64,000 nucleotides of DNA from the NCBI GenBank assembly GCA_036505635.1, contig DASXTC010000069.1, positions 24,294-88,293 of the forward strand, read 5' to 3'. Below, in pieces: positions 7,558 to 15,972 of the stretch (the first letter of the stretch is position 1; every line of letters begins with the position of its first letter). This stretch comes from DASXTC01 sp036505635 (GTDB lineage Bacteria > Acidobacteriota > Polarisedimenticolia > JACPZX01 > DASXTC01). Made by a program: the position numbers and the translations under genes. Below the pieces are notes generated by a model. It saw only the letters and a program-made list of their open reading frames with translations. It searched no databases and was not told the DNA's origin.

Positions 7558-9044
7558 ACGAGGGGCGGATCTGGCTGGCGGCGGGGCTCGCGGCTCTCGT
7601 TCTGGCGGCACCGGTCGCCTTCGGCTCGACCGAGCGGATCGCCTGCCTCGCCCTCTCGCTCGGGTTCTCCTGCCTCGCGCTCGCGGCGCTCGCGGCGGGA
7701 GCGCGACCGTCCGGTTCGTGGCCGATGGCGCTGCTGCTGATCCTGCCCTGCGCGCAGCTCGTCCCCCTGCCCGCCGGCCTGCTGGCGGCGATCAGCCCGC
7801 AGGCCGGGAGACTTCATACTCTCGCCGCGGAGACGACGGGCCCGGATCGGGCGGCGACCTCCTGGCGACCAGTATCACTCGATCCGGACGCGACCCTCAC
7901 GGGGGTCCTGCTGCTGGGAAGCGCCGCCAGTCTCTTTGGCGTGGCGCGGTTCTGCCTGACGCACCCCGCGGTCCGCCGGCTCCTGGCCGGCCTCCTCGTC
8001 GCTACGGGGATGTTCGAGGCTTCCTACGGTCTTGCCGGACACCTCGGCGGCAGCCAGGAGATCTTAGGATGGCGGAAGACCCACTACCTCGACTCCGCCA
8101 CCGGCACCTTCGTCAACCGCAACCACTACGCCGGATACCTCGAGATGACGCTGATGGTTTCGCTCGGGATCCTGATCGCCCTGAGCGGTCGCGCGGATGG
8201 CGTGCGGCGCGGTGGAACGAGCGGTCATCGCCTCGCGCGCCTGGTGGTCCTCTCGACGCCGCGCGGCGGGGCGGCCCTTCTGCTCGCGATCGCGACGTGC
8301 GTGATGGTCGCGGGGCTCCTCTTCTCGCGCTCGAGAGCGGGCATCGTCTCGGCCGGCGTCGGGCTCTGCGTTCTCACGATCCTGTCGGGACGAGGGAAGG
8401 CGCGCCGGTTCGCGATGTCGTTGATCGCCATCGTGGTGATTGTGGGGGCGCTCTATGCCGTAGCGGCGGGCGCCGAACCGCTCATGAGCCGGTTCGATCG
8501 GACGATGCAGGACTTGACGGGGTCGCAGGGCAGGCTGCCGCTCTGGGGCGACGCGGCCCGGAGCGCCGCGGCCTTCGCCGCGACCGGCTCGGGCCTTCTC
8601 GCCTTCGAGCAGGTCTTCCCCGCCCTGCGAACCAGGGAGGACCCCCAGCTCCGCCGCCACGCGCACAACGACTATCTCGAGGTAGCGGCCGAGCTGGGGC
8701 TGCCGGGGCTCGCGCTGGCCCTCCTGCTGGTCGCCCGCTTCTTCCGGGAGACATTGCGGGGCTCTCCGCCGGCGCTAGGAGTGTGTCCGAGTAATGGCTC
8801 GGGCCCAAGTCATTACTCGGACACACTCCTAGACGGAGCGGACGCTCTCCTCGCGCAAGGGTGCGCCCTCGGTGGGGTCGCCGCGGCGGCCGCGCTGGCG
8901 TTCCACTCCTTCTTCGATTTCAACCTGCACGTGCCGGCCAACCTGCTGACCCTCTCGCTCGTCTGCGCGTTGGCGCTTCCCGCGCCCCGCCTGCTCTCCC
9001 GTCGGCCACAGCATTCGATCGGGCCGGTCCCGGTGCCATCGTGA
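7554..9044 (+). CDS. O-antigen ligase / Wzy-type polymerase, first copy
   Basis: A 496-residue polytopic membrane protein. TTG at 7554 overlaps the wzc stop (TTGA) and is preceded by GGAGG at 7543. About ten hydrophobic helices surround the Wzy_C-type signature (TGTFVNRNHYAGYLEM) and the late HAHNDYLEVAAELGLPGL motif, typical of O-antigen ligase/polymerase proteins that join lipid-linked repeat units in the periplasm. In the loop between the last helices, residues 408-427 are encoded by a 58-base palindromic element (8775-8832) absent from the usual family pattern; the frame stays open. A second protein of this kind is encoded at 14491, so the two may serve different linkages or products. Confidence 0.88.
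   Translation: MNEGRIWLAAGLAALVLAAPVAFGSTERIACLALSLGFSCLALAALAAGARPSGSWPMALLLILPCAQLVPLPAGLLAAISPQAGRLHTLAAETTGPDRAATSWRPVSLDPDATLTGVLLLGSAASLFGVARFCLTHPAVRRLLAGLLVATGMFEASYGLAGHLGGSQEILGWRKTHYLDSATGTFVNRNHYAGYLEMTLMVSLGILIALSGRADGVRRGGTSGHRLARLVVLSTPRGGAALLLAIATCVMVAGLLFSRSRAGIVSAGVGLCVLTILSGRGKARRFAMSLIAIVVIVGALYAVAAGAEPLMSRFDRTMQDLTGSQGRLPLWGDAARSAAAFAATGSGLLAFEQVFPALRTREDPQLRRHAHNDYLEVAAELGLPGLALALLLVARFFRETLRGSPPALGVCPSNGSGPSHYSDTLLDGADALLAQGCALGGVAAAAALAFHSFFDFNLHVPANLLTLSLVCALALPAPRLLSRRPQHSIGPVPVPS
8775..8832. repeat. 58-bp palindromic element inserted in frame in the ligase gene
   Basis: A perfect 22-bp inverted repeat (arms 8775-8796 and 8811-8832, core GGAGTGTGTCCGAGTAAT) flanks a 14-base centre that is itself largely self-complementary (GGGCCC in the middle). 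The outermost CTAG of each arm is palindromic and could represent a target duplication. It is read through in frame as about 20 residues of the ligase. The form is that of a miniature inverted-repeat or palindromic repeat element, comparable in behaviour to protein-internal palindromic repeats of Rickettsia. No transposase is nearby. Confidence 0.8.
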
Positions 9045-10288
9045 CCGCCACGCCGCCCCGGTGGGGGACGCGCGCCATCTGGATGGCGCTGCCAGCGATG
9101 GTGGCCCTCTCGGCGATCAGCCTGCGCGCCGAGGTGCTGGCCCGCCGGGGGCTGGCCGGATGGGATGGGACGCTCGAGGCGCCGGCGGGAGAACGCGCCG
9201 CGCTTTCCGCCGCTCGCCGCGCCGCGCCGTGGCGGGCCGACCTGCTCGTGGCTCTCGGTTTGAGCCGTGACCTGCCCGAGGGCCTGCGCGAGCGGTGCCT
9301 GATCGACGCGATCCACACGACCCCTTCATATGCTCTGGCCTACCTCGCCCTCGGGGCGCTGCGCGCGCAGCGCGGCGACCAGGCCGGCGCTCTGATCCTC
9401 TACCGCGCCGCCGAGGCCCTCGACCGGGCGGGCTCGGCCACGCCGATGCGACTGGCGGCTCTCTACATCGACATGATGAGACTCGACGAAGCGTTGCCGC
9501 GGCTCGCCAGGGCGGTGCGGATCGCTCCCGAACAGCGTCTGGCCGAAGCGCTCTCGCTCGCCGCGACGCTGACGACGGATCCGGCAACCCTCGACGCGAT
9601 CGTGCCGCCGGAGCCAGGCCAGCGGCTGGCGGCGGCGCGGCTGCTTCAGGGTCTCGGTCTCCTCTCGGCGGCCGACGTGGAGTACGAGAAGGCATCGGCG
9701 GCAGAACCGGCCAACGTGCCGATCTTCGACAGCCACGTGGCGTTCCACCTGGGCCGGCAGGAGCGCGGAGACGCGATCCGTCTGATCCGGGCGCGGCTGG
9801 GACATGGAGGCGCCGGCGACATGCCGCTGCGCCTTCAGCTGGCGCAGCTCCTGATCGACACCGGACGGATCGAGGAATCGGCGGCGGAGCTTCAGGAAGC
9901 GTCTCGGCTCAATCCACCCGCGATCGAATTGACGAACATGCAGGCCATCCTCGAGCTGGCCCGGGGCCGGGTGGATCGGGCCGTGGAGATCGCACAGGGG
10001 CTCGTGAACCGGCGTCCCGAAGCGCCGGCCGCCCGCGTGACGCTGGCGCGCGCCCTGTGGGGGCGTGGCGATCGGACCGGCGCGGCGAGGGAGCTGGCGC
10101 GGGCGGAGGCGCTCGACCGGAGCCGGCCCGAGGTGCAGTTGCTCCTTGGACGGCTGAATCGGGAGCTGGGCAATGAGGCGGAGGCCGCGCGGCGCTACCG
10201 GCGGGCGATCGAGATGGGCTACGTCAGCCCGGCTCGCGAGGAGCTGGCCACACTGCCGGCGGGCGCGAGGGCGGGCGCGGGAGGGTGA
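9041..10288 (+). CDS. Membrane-anchored TPR protein
   Basis: A 415-residue protein starting at GTG 9041, overlapping the ligase stop (GTGA). One N-terminal membrane helix (AIWMALPAMVALSAISL) is followed by a periplasmic region built of helical repeats of TPR type, for example YALAYLALGALRAQRGDQAG and EVQLLLGRLNRELGNEAEAA, from about residue 60 to the end. TPR proteins of this layout often act as scaffolds in polysaccharide export loci. Position between a ligase and an aminotransferase inside one operon supports an assembly role. No catalytic motif is visible. Confidence 0.8.
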   Translation: MTATPPRWGTRAIWMALPAMVALSAISLRAEVLARRGLAGWDGTLEAPAGERAALSAARRAAPWRADLLVALGLSRDLPEGLRERCLIDAIHTTPSYALAYLALGALRAQRGDQAGALILYRAAEALDRAGSATPMRLAALYIDMMRLDEALPRLARAVRIAPEQRLAEALSLAATLTTDPATLDAIVPPEPGQRLAAARLLQGLGLLSAADVEYEKASAAEPANVPIFDSHVAFHLGRQERGDAIRLIRARLGHGGAGDMPLRLQLAQLLIDTGRIEESAAELQEASRLNPPAIELTNMQAILELARGRVDRAVEIAQGLVNRRPEAPAARVTLARALWGRGDRTGAARELARAEALDRSRPEVQLLLGRLNRELGNEAEAARRYRRAIEMGYVSPAREELATLPAGARAGAGG

Positions 10289-10292
10289 TGCG

Positions 10293-11474
10293 ATGGAGAT
10301 GATTCCCGTTTTCCGGCCTTCCTATGGAGAGGAGGAGGTCGAGGCGGTGCGTCGCGTCCTCGCCTCCGGGTGGGCGGGTCTGGGTCCGGAGACGCAGCGG
10401 TTCGAGGAGGCCTTCGGCGCGTACATCGGGGTTCCCCACGCCCTGGCCACCAACTCCTGCACGGCGGCGCTTCACCTGGCGATGATCGCGGCGGGCGTCG
10501 AGGGGGGCGAGGTGATCTCCCCGAGCCTCACCTTTGTGTCCACCAACCACGCGATCCTCTACGCGGGGGCGCGCCCCGTCTTCGCAGACGTGGAGGAGGA
10601 GACCCTCACGATCGACGCGGATGCGGTCGAACGCCTGATCACGCCACGCACGCGGGCGATCACGGCCGTCCACTACGGTGGCCATCCGGCCCGGATGGAC
10701 CGCCTGCGCGAGATCGCGTCGAGCCGGGGGATCTCGCTCATCGAGGATGCGGCCCACGCGTGCGGCGCCGCCTTCCGGGGACAGAAGGTGGGCTCGCTGG
10801 GCGACATCGCGTGCTTCTCGTTTCACGCGGTCAAGAACCTCGCCACAGGCGAGGGAGGGATGCTGACGTTCAGTCGAGCGGATCTTGAATCGCGTCTCAG
10901 GCGTCTGCGATGGCTGGGCATCGATCGCAGCACCTACGACCGCGCGGGCTCGGGGCGAACCTACTCGTGGAGCTACGAGGTGGAGGAGCTGGGTTTCAAG
11001 TACCACATGAACGACATCCCCGCCGCCATCGGGCTCGTGCAGCTCGCGAAGCTCGAGACGATGAACCAGCGCCGGAGGGCGATCGCGGCCCTCTACGACG
11101 AAGCCTTCCAGCAGTGCGGCGGGATCAGGACTCCGGTCACGCGCGACGGGGTGGTCAACGCGACGCACAACTACGTGATCAGAGTCGACGAGGAGCGCCG
11201 GCAGCCGCTCATCGACCGTCTCGCCCAGCGTGGGATCGCCGCGGGAGTCCACTACATCCCGAATCACCTCTACGCGCTGTACGCCGGGGACCGCTGCAGG
11301 CTTCCCGTGACCGAGCGGGTCTTCAAGACGCTCGTGACCCTGCCTCTCTTTCCTGACATGACACAGGAGCAGATCGAGCGGGTCATCGAGGCGGTCAGGA
11401 GCTTCACGCAGGCGGGGACCCGGGCGGCGACCCGCGGGAGCGGCCGGCGGGCCGCCGCGTCCACCGGAGTCTGA
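10293..11474 (+). CDS. DegT/DnrJ/EryC1 sugar aminotransferase, first copy
   Basis: A 393-residue PLP enzyme that transfers an amino group to a keto nucleotide-sugar. The ATG at 10293 follows GGGAGGG and lies 4 bases after the TPR gene. Family features in order are the N-terminal EVEAVRRVLASGWAG segment, the NSCTAALHLAM substrate loop, EDAAHACGA, and the PLP-lysine motif SFHAVKNLATGEGG. The sugar substrate cannot be told from sequence. A second member of the family is encoded at 29052 beside a WbpB-like dehydrogenase, so the locus probably makes two amino sugars, or the two copies act on different polymers. Confidence 0.9.
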   Translation: MEMIPVFRPSYGEEEVEAVRRVLASGWAGLGPETQRFEEAFGAYIGVPHALATNSCTAALHLAMIAAGVEGGEVISPSLTFVSTNHAILYAGARPVFADVEEETLTIDADAVERLITPRTRAITAVHYGGHPARMDRLREIASSRGISLIEDAAHACGAAFRGQKVGSLGDIACFSFHAVKNLATGEGGMLTFSRADLESRLRRLRWLGIDRSTYDRAGSGRTYSWSYEVEELGFKYHMNDIPAAIGLVQLAKLETMNQRRRAIAALYDEAFQQCGGIRTPVTRDGVVNATHNYVIRVDEERRQPLIDRLAQRGIAAGVHYIPNHLYALYAGDRCRLPVTERVFKTLVTLPLFPDMTQEQIERVIEAVRSFTQAGTRAATRGSGRRAAASTGV

Positions 11475-11475
11475 C

Positions 11476-12336
11476 GTGCGCTTCGCGATCAGGGACGACG
11501 ATACGAGCTACTTCACCAGGCCCGAGGATCTCGAGCAGGTCTATCGTCACATCTGGGACTCCCACCCGGTCTCGCTCGGGGTGGTGCCGTTTCACGGATG
11601 CGCCCGATCGGGAGCCATCCCGGAAGTCCTCTGGTCCGGCGAGGAGGCGTTTCCGCTGGACGGGAACCCCGCGCTCGTCTCGTTCCTGAAGGGCGCCATC
11701 GAGAAGGGCAGAGTCTCGATCCTCCTCCACGGGTTCGATCACGTCGACCGGCAGGGGCACCCGGAGTTCTCGTCCGACCTGGGCCGCGACGAGCTGGCCC
11801 GCAGGCTGGCCCACGGCCGCCGGTACCTCGAGGACCTGCTCGCCACGACCATCAACACTTTCGTGCCTCCCCACAACGAGATGTCGCCGGCGGCGCTCGG
11901 GGCGATCGAGGAGCTCGCCCTCGACGTGCTCGGCACCTTCTCGTTCCGGCCGAACCGGCGGCCGTTGTCGGCCTCGATCGTGCAGCCGATGCTTCGCCGT
12001 CGCCTCTTCCTGTGGAGGCAGCGCCGGCGCGGGTGGCGCGGCGATTTCTACCCCTTTCCGCTGCACGTCGAAGGACACCGGGAGATGGCCTGTCACAACC
12101 TCAATCGCGACCCGCTCTGCTCGCTGGAGGATCTGCTGGCGAAGCTCGATCAGACCTGCGAGGTCGGGGGGGATTTCTGTCTCGCCACCCACTACTGGGA
12201 GCTGAGGGATCCGCTTCTGGCCGAGTGGCTCGAGAGGATCCTCCAGCGCGCAACCGCGGCCGGGGCGCGTTTCGTCCACGCGGACGCGCTGTTCGCCGAA
12301 ACCGAGGCTGCATCGCGCGGGGAGATCGCGGCATGA
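11476..12336 (+). CDS. Polysaccharide deacetylase-like protein (NodB fold), first copy
   Basis: A 286-residue protein starting at GTG one base after the aminotransferase stop. It shows the NodB/DUF2334-like pattern: the acidic motif RDDDTSYF near the N-terminus (metal and catalytic Asp), LLHGFDH around residue 80 with the metal His, and FVPPHN in the middle. These enzymes remove acetyl groups from N-acetylated sugars using a divalent metal. It probably trims the repeat unit, or it may be a structural relative acting on other amides. It overlaps the following glycosyltransferase by ATGA. Confidence 0.75.
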   Translation: MRFAIRDDDTSYFTRPEDLEQVYRHIWDSHPVSLGVVPFHGCARSGAIPEVLWSGEEAFPLDGNPALVSFLKGAIEKGRVSILLHGFDHVDRQGHPEFSSDLGRDELARRLAHGRRYLEDLLATTINTFVPPHNEMSPAALGAIEELALDVLGTFSFRPNRRPLSASIVQPMLRRRLFLWRQRRRGWRGDFYPFPLHVEGHREMACHNLNRDPLCSLEDLLAKLDQTCEVGGDFCLATHYWELRDPLLAEWLERILQRATAAGARFVHADALFAETEAASRGEIAA

Positions 12337-13451
12337 GCCTGCACGTGGGCATGTTCGTCAACTACTTCAGCCTCGTGAAGGGAGGCGCGGAGATGCACGC
12401 GGCCGACCTGTCGGCCCACCTCGAACGGCTTGGCTGCCGTGTCACGATCGTGGCCGGCAGATCGCTCTTCCGGGGGCCGGCGCCCGCGCGAGCCGACGCC
12501 CGCATCATCTACGAGCCCTGTCTGTTCGAGCTGAAAGAGCTGTCGAGGCGGTTGTCCCCACGCCTCGAATGGCTCGTCTCGAGCGCCAGCGAGTCGGCCT
12601 ACGCGATGCTCGCGCGGCGCCACATGGGGCGTTTCGACGTCGTCCACTGCCACGGCGGGGACACGGCCCGCGTGGCGCTGGCGAGCTCGAGACGCCGGGG
12701 GCCCGTGGTGCTCACCCTGCACGGCCCCTGCACGGCCAAGCCCCGGGTCGGGCGTCTCCTGAGGAGCGTGGATGCCGTGGTCAGCCCGAGCGAGGCCGTC
12801 CGCGAAATCGCCCGCCGCGACCACGGCGTGGAGGCGCGCCTGATCCCGATGGGGGTCGATCTGGATCGCTTCATGCCCGTCGATCGGGCTCAGGCGCGCT
12901 GCCGGCTCGGATGGGAGGATCGTCCCACCGTCTGCTTCGCGGGGCGCCTCATCAAGGTGAAGGACGTCCCCACTCTCCTGCGCGCGTTCTCGCTCGTGGC
13001 CCGCGGGAAGCCCGAGGCGCGCCTCAAGGTGGCGGGCGAGGGGGTGCTTTCGGAAAGCCTGCGCCGGTATGCGGTCTCGCTGCGCATCGTCGACAAGGTC
13101 GACTTCCTCGGAGCCCTCTCCCGCGCCGATCTTCCGCTGTTCTACTCGGCGGCCGACGTCGTCGCGATGCCATCCCTCTTCGAGAACTTCCCCATGGTGG
13201 CGCTGGAAGCCCTCGCGTGCGGCGCGCGGTTGATCGTCACCCACGAGGTGCGGGCGGTCACGACACGGTTCCCCGAGGTCGCCTCCTTTGCCGCGGGTGA
13301 TCACGAGACGCTCGCGGCCCTGCTGCTGGCCGGCCTCGAAGGCCGCGTCCATGGGGTCGATCGTTCGAAACTGGCGCCCCATTCGTGGGAACGGATCGCC
13401 GCCGCCCACCTGGATCTGTACCAGGACCTCACCGCGAGGAGGGCGGCGTGA
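12333..13451 (+). CDS. Glycosyltransferase family 4
   Basis: A 372-residue GT-B glycosyltransferase. ATG 12333 overlaps the previous stop. The N-terminal acceptor domain begins HVGMFVNYFSLVKGGAEMHA, and FDVVHCHGGD marks the central strand. The donor domain carries FAGRLIKVKDVPTLL and the EX7E-like segment SLFENFPMVALEALACG with its retaining-type glutamates. It would add one sugar from a nucleotide donor to the lipid-linked repeat unit at the cytoplasmic face. The sugar and linkage are unknown. Confidence 0.9.
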   Translation: MSLHVGMFVNYFSLVKGGAEMHAADLSAHLERLGCRVTIVAGRSLFRGPAPARADARIIYEPCLFELKELSRRLSPRLEWLVSSASESAYAMLARRHMGRFDVVHCHGGDTARVALASSRRRGPVVLTLHGPCTAKPRVGRLLRSVDAVVSPSEAVREIARRDHGVEARLIPMGVDLDRFMPVDRAQARCRLGWEDRPTVCFAGRLIKVKDVPTLLRAFSLVARGKPEARLKVAGEGVLSESLRRYAVSLRIVDKVDFLGALSRADLPLFYSAADVVAMPSLFENFPMVALEALACGARLIVTHEVRAVTTRFPEVASFAAGDHETLAALLLAGLEGRVHGVDRSKLAPHSWERIAAAHLDLYQDLTARRAA

Positions 13452-14494
13452 AGAGGCCACGTCTCGCGGAGATCGGCCTGACGATCGCGAGCCTGAGCCT
13501 GTTCTTCGGACTGACCGAGGCGACCCTGCGGCTGGCTGGTTACGGCCCCGACCCGCCGCTCCCCGGGCCGATGTACGTGCGCAGCGCGTCACGCGGCTAC
13601 GCGTTGAAGCCCGGCTACCGGGGAGAGGGGGAACGCTCCCCCTATCTCCTCCATCCGCCAATCACGATAAACGGCCTGGGCATGAGAGGACGGGATGTCC
13701 CGGCCGGGAGAACCCCCGGCACCTTACGGATCATCTGCCTGGGGGATTCGTACGTCTTCGGGTGGGGCGTGCGGGAGGAGGAGACCTTCCCGGCCCGTCT
13801 CGAGCTCCACCTCGCCCGGCTCGGGCGCGGCGCGGTCGAGGCGCTCAACGCCGGCGTGCCGGCGTACGGCACCGAGCAGGAGCTCGACCAGCTCCGGGAG
13901 ACGGGACCCGCCCTGCGGCCCGACCTCGTGGTCCTCGGGCTCGTTCTCAACGATGCGCTCCCCGGCGGCGATCGCAAGGGTCACCTGGCTCTCCCGTTAA
14001 AGACTCTCCTCAGACGTAGCGCCATCTACCGTTTCCTGGGCCGGCTCTACCAGCAGGGGATGCTGAGCGCCATCGCGGAGGCGGCCACCACGGATGAGAG
14101 GCTTCGCGACATCCTCGCCTACGAGCGGGCGAACACCGAGGCGCTGGAGAGCGGGCTGCCGGAGTTCGAGCAGGCACGAGGCCTGGCCGTCGAGAGGATC
14201 GACGACATGGCGGAGACGTCGCGCCGTCTCGGCGCGCGTTTTCTTGTGGTGATCTTTCCCAACCGCCATCAGATAGAAGACCCCTCGTACGCCCATGCGC
14301 GATTCAACGAGACCATCGCCACCGAGCTGGAGGACAGGAGGATCGAGGTCCTCGACCTGTTCCCCATCTACAAGGAGGAGGCGCGGCTGGCCCCGCTCTA
14401 TCTCGCGGACACCCATCCCGGCGCATTCGGCCACGACGTCGCCGCGCGAGCAGCGTCCGGGCGGATCGTTGAACTCCAGGGAGATTCACCGTGA
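13448..14494 (+). CDS. SGNH/GDSL-type hydrolase, membrane-anchored
   Basis: A 348-residue protein starting at GTG 13448, overlapping the glycosyltransferase stop. One N-terminal helix (EIGLTIASLSLFFGL) anchors a periplasmic SGNH domain: ICLGDSYVFGWGV holds the catalytic Ser of block I, ALNAGVPAYGTEQ the block II glycine, LVLGLVLND block III with Asn, and DTHPGAFGH the C-terminal Asp and His. Members in polysaccharide loci are O-acetyl esterases or acetyltransferases. It probably adjusts acetylation of the polymer after export across the inner membrane. Confidence 0.85.
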   Translation: MKRPRLAEIGLTIASLSLFFGLTEATLRLAGYGPDPPLPGPMYVRSASRGYALKPGYRGEGERSPYLLHPPITINGLGMRGRDVPAGRTPGTLRIICLGDSYVFGWGVREEETFPARLELHLARLGRGAVEALNAGVPAYGTEQELDQLRETGPALRPDLVVLGLVLNDALPGGDRKGHLALPLKTLLRRSAIYRFLGRLYQQGMLSAIAEAATTDERLRDILAYERANTEALESGLPEFEQARGLAVERIDDMAETSRRLGARFLVVIFPNRHQIEDPSYAHARFNETIATELEDRRIEVLDLFPIYKEEARLAPLYLADTHPGAFGHDVAARAASGRIVELQGDSP

Positions 14495-15972
14495 GCATCG
14501 CGACCCGCGCGCTGCGTCGTGAGGCGAAGGGGCGAAGCGTCATGGCGGCGCTGGCATTCGCGCTCGGGCTGGCGATCACGATGCAGGTGGTCTTCTCGGA
14601 TCTGGATCCGATCGGGGCAGTCGCCCTGGGAGCCGTCCTCGCCTCGATGGCGCTGGCGGCCTGGCGTCCCGCGCTGGGCGCCCTCGTCCTGCTCGCGCTC
14701 TTCTCCGACGTGCTCTATTTCGGCACCTACGGCGTGAGTCTTCCAGTCGGGCAGCTCGTGCCGGCCGACGTGCTCCTGGTCGGATGGTGGACGCTCACCG
14801 TGCTGGCGGTCCTCTGGCATCCGGAGGGGATCCTGATCCCGTCGTCTCTGACGCGGTGCGTGACGGTCCTCTATCCAGCCCTCCTCGCGTTCTACTTTGT
14901 CTACACCAGCCTGAGCTTCGGCCCCGGCCTCTCCGAGATGCTGCGCTCCGCCAGGCCATTCCTCTACTTGACGCTCTTCGTGCCTCTGGCCTTCTGGCTC
15001 CGGGCGGCCGGCGCGATCGAGGAGCTCATGAGGGTCGCGCTGATCGCGGCCCTTTGCGCTGTCGCGCTCCAGCTGCTCATCTACACGGCCGGTGTGGACG
15101 TGACGCCGTTCGGGCTCTTCTATGAGTGGCAGGTCTGGAGACACGCGTTCGAAGGGTTCGACCGGTCGAACCAGCCCTTCTTCGGCCTGAACCTCATCCT
15201 GGCCGGGGGGTGCCTCACCCTCGCCCTGCGAAAGGGGCCGAGGCTCGCGAGGCTCGGATGGGCCGCCTGCGTCGGCGCCCTGCTGATCTCGGCGCTGATC
15301 TCGTTCGGCCGCGGATTCTGGGCCGGCATGCTCGTCGCCTGCGCCACGGCGGTCGCGATCGAGAGCCGGCGCCGCCGCAGCCTCTCGGCGCCGGCCCTGG
15401 CGGCCGCGGGGATCGTCGTGTTCCTCGCGCTGGGGGCCATGGCCGGACTCGCGGGGATCGATCTGAGCGCCCTGGGTGGCGCTGTCGTCGACAGGGGCGC
15501 TCTGGGGGCGTCGTCGATCAGGTACCTCGAGGGGACCCTGGGGGATCGTTACGACAACATCAACCGAGCCCTCATCCAGGAGCACCCATTGCTGGGCATC
15601 GGTTTCTACCTCGGTCTGGGGACGGCCGCCGACATCGACCTGGCCGACACCGGCCACAACCTCTACGCCGACCTGATGCTCCGGATGGGGGTCGTCGGGC
15701 TCCTTTTCTTCACCGCCATGCTCCTGGTTTTTCTGAACAGGTGCCGGCTCGCGCTCTCTTTCGATCTGCCGTGGCACCATCGCGCCGCGGTGGTCGGCTG
15801 CCTTGGGGCGGCGCTCGGCAATTCGGTCTGGGGCATCAGCTCCAGCCACATCATCTACCGCCGCGGGATGCTCGAGCTGGCCCTCATCATGGCCGTGGTG
15901 GAGATCCTGATCCACCTCGCGGAGCAGCGTTCCGGCGACCCCCGCCGGCCCGCCGCCGCGGAGCCCGCATGA
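14491..15972 (+). CDS. O-antigen ligase / Wzy-type polymerase, second copy
   Basis: A 493-residue polytopic membrane protein starting at GTG 14491 (GTGA overlap). It has around ten to twelve hydrophobic helices. A large polar loop in the second half contains ALIQEHPLLGIGFYLG and DTGHNLYADLMLRMGVVGLL, the arrangement found in Wzy/WaaL-type proteins, where His in the H-N-x-Y/L motif is important. It differs strongly in sequence from the copy at 7554, so it is not a recent duplicate. Two polymerases/ligases in one operon suggest one polymerises and the other ligates, or that two polymers are made. Confidence 0.85.
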   Translation: MSIATRALRREAKGRSVMAALAFALGLAITMQVVFSDLDPIGAVALGAVLASMALAAWRPALGALVLLALFSDVLYFGTYGVSLPVGQLVPADVLLVGWWTLTVLAVLWHPEGILIPSSLTRCVTVLYPALLAFYFVYTSLSFGPGLSEMLRSARPFLYLTLFVPLAFWLRAAGAIEELMRVALIAALCAVALQLLIYTAGVDVTPFGLFYEWQVWRHAFEGFDRSNQPFFGLNLILAGGCLTLALRKGPRLARLGWAACVGALLISALISFGRGFWAGMLVACATAVAIESRRRRSLSAPALAAAGIVVFLALGAMAGLAGIDLSALGGAVVDRGALGASSIRYLEGTLGDRYDNINRALIQEHPLLGIGFYLGLGTAADIDLADTGHNLYADLMLRMGVVGLLFFTAMLLVFLNRCRLALSFDLPWHHRAAVVGCLGAALGNSVWGISSSHIIYRRGMLELALIMAVVEILIHLAEQRSGDPRRPAAAEPA

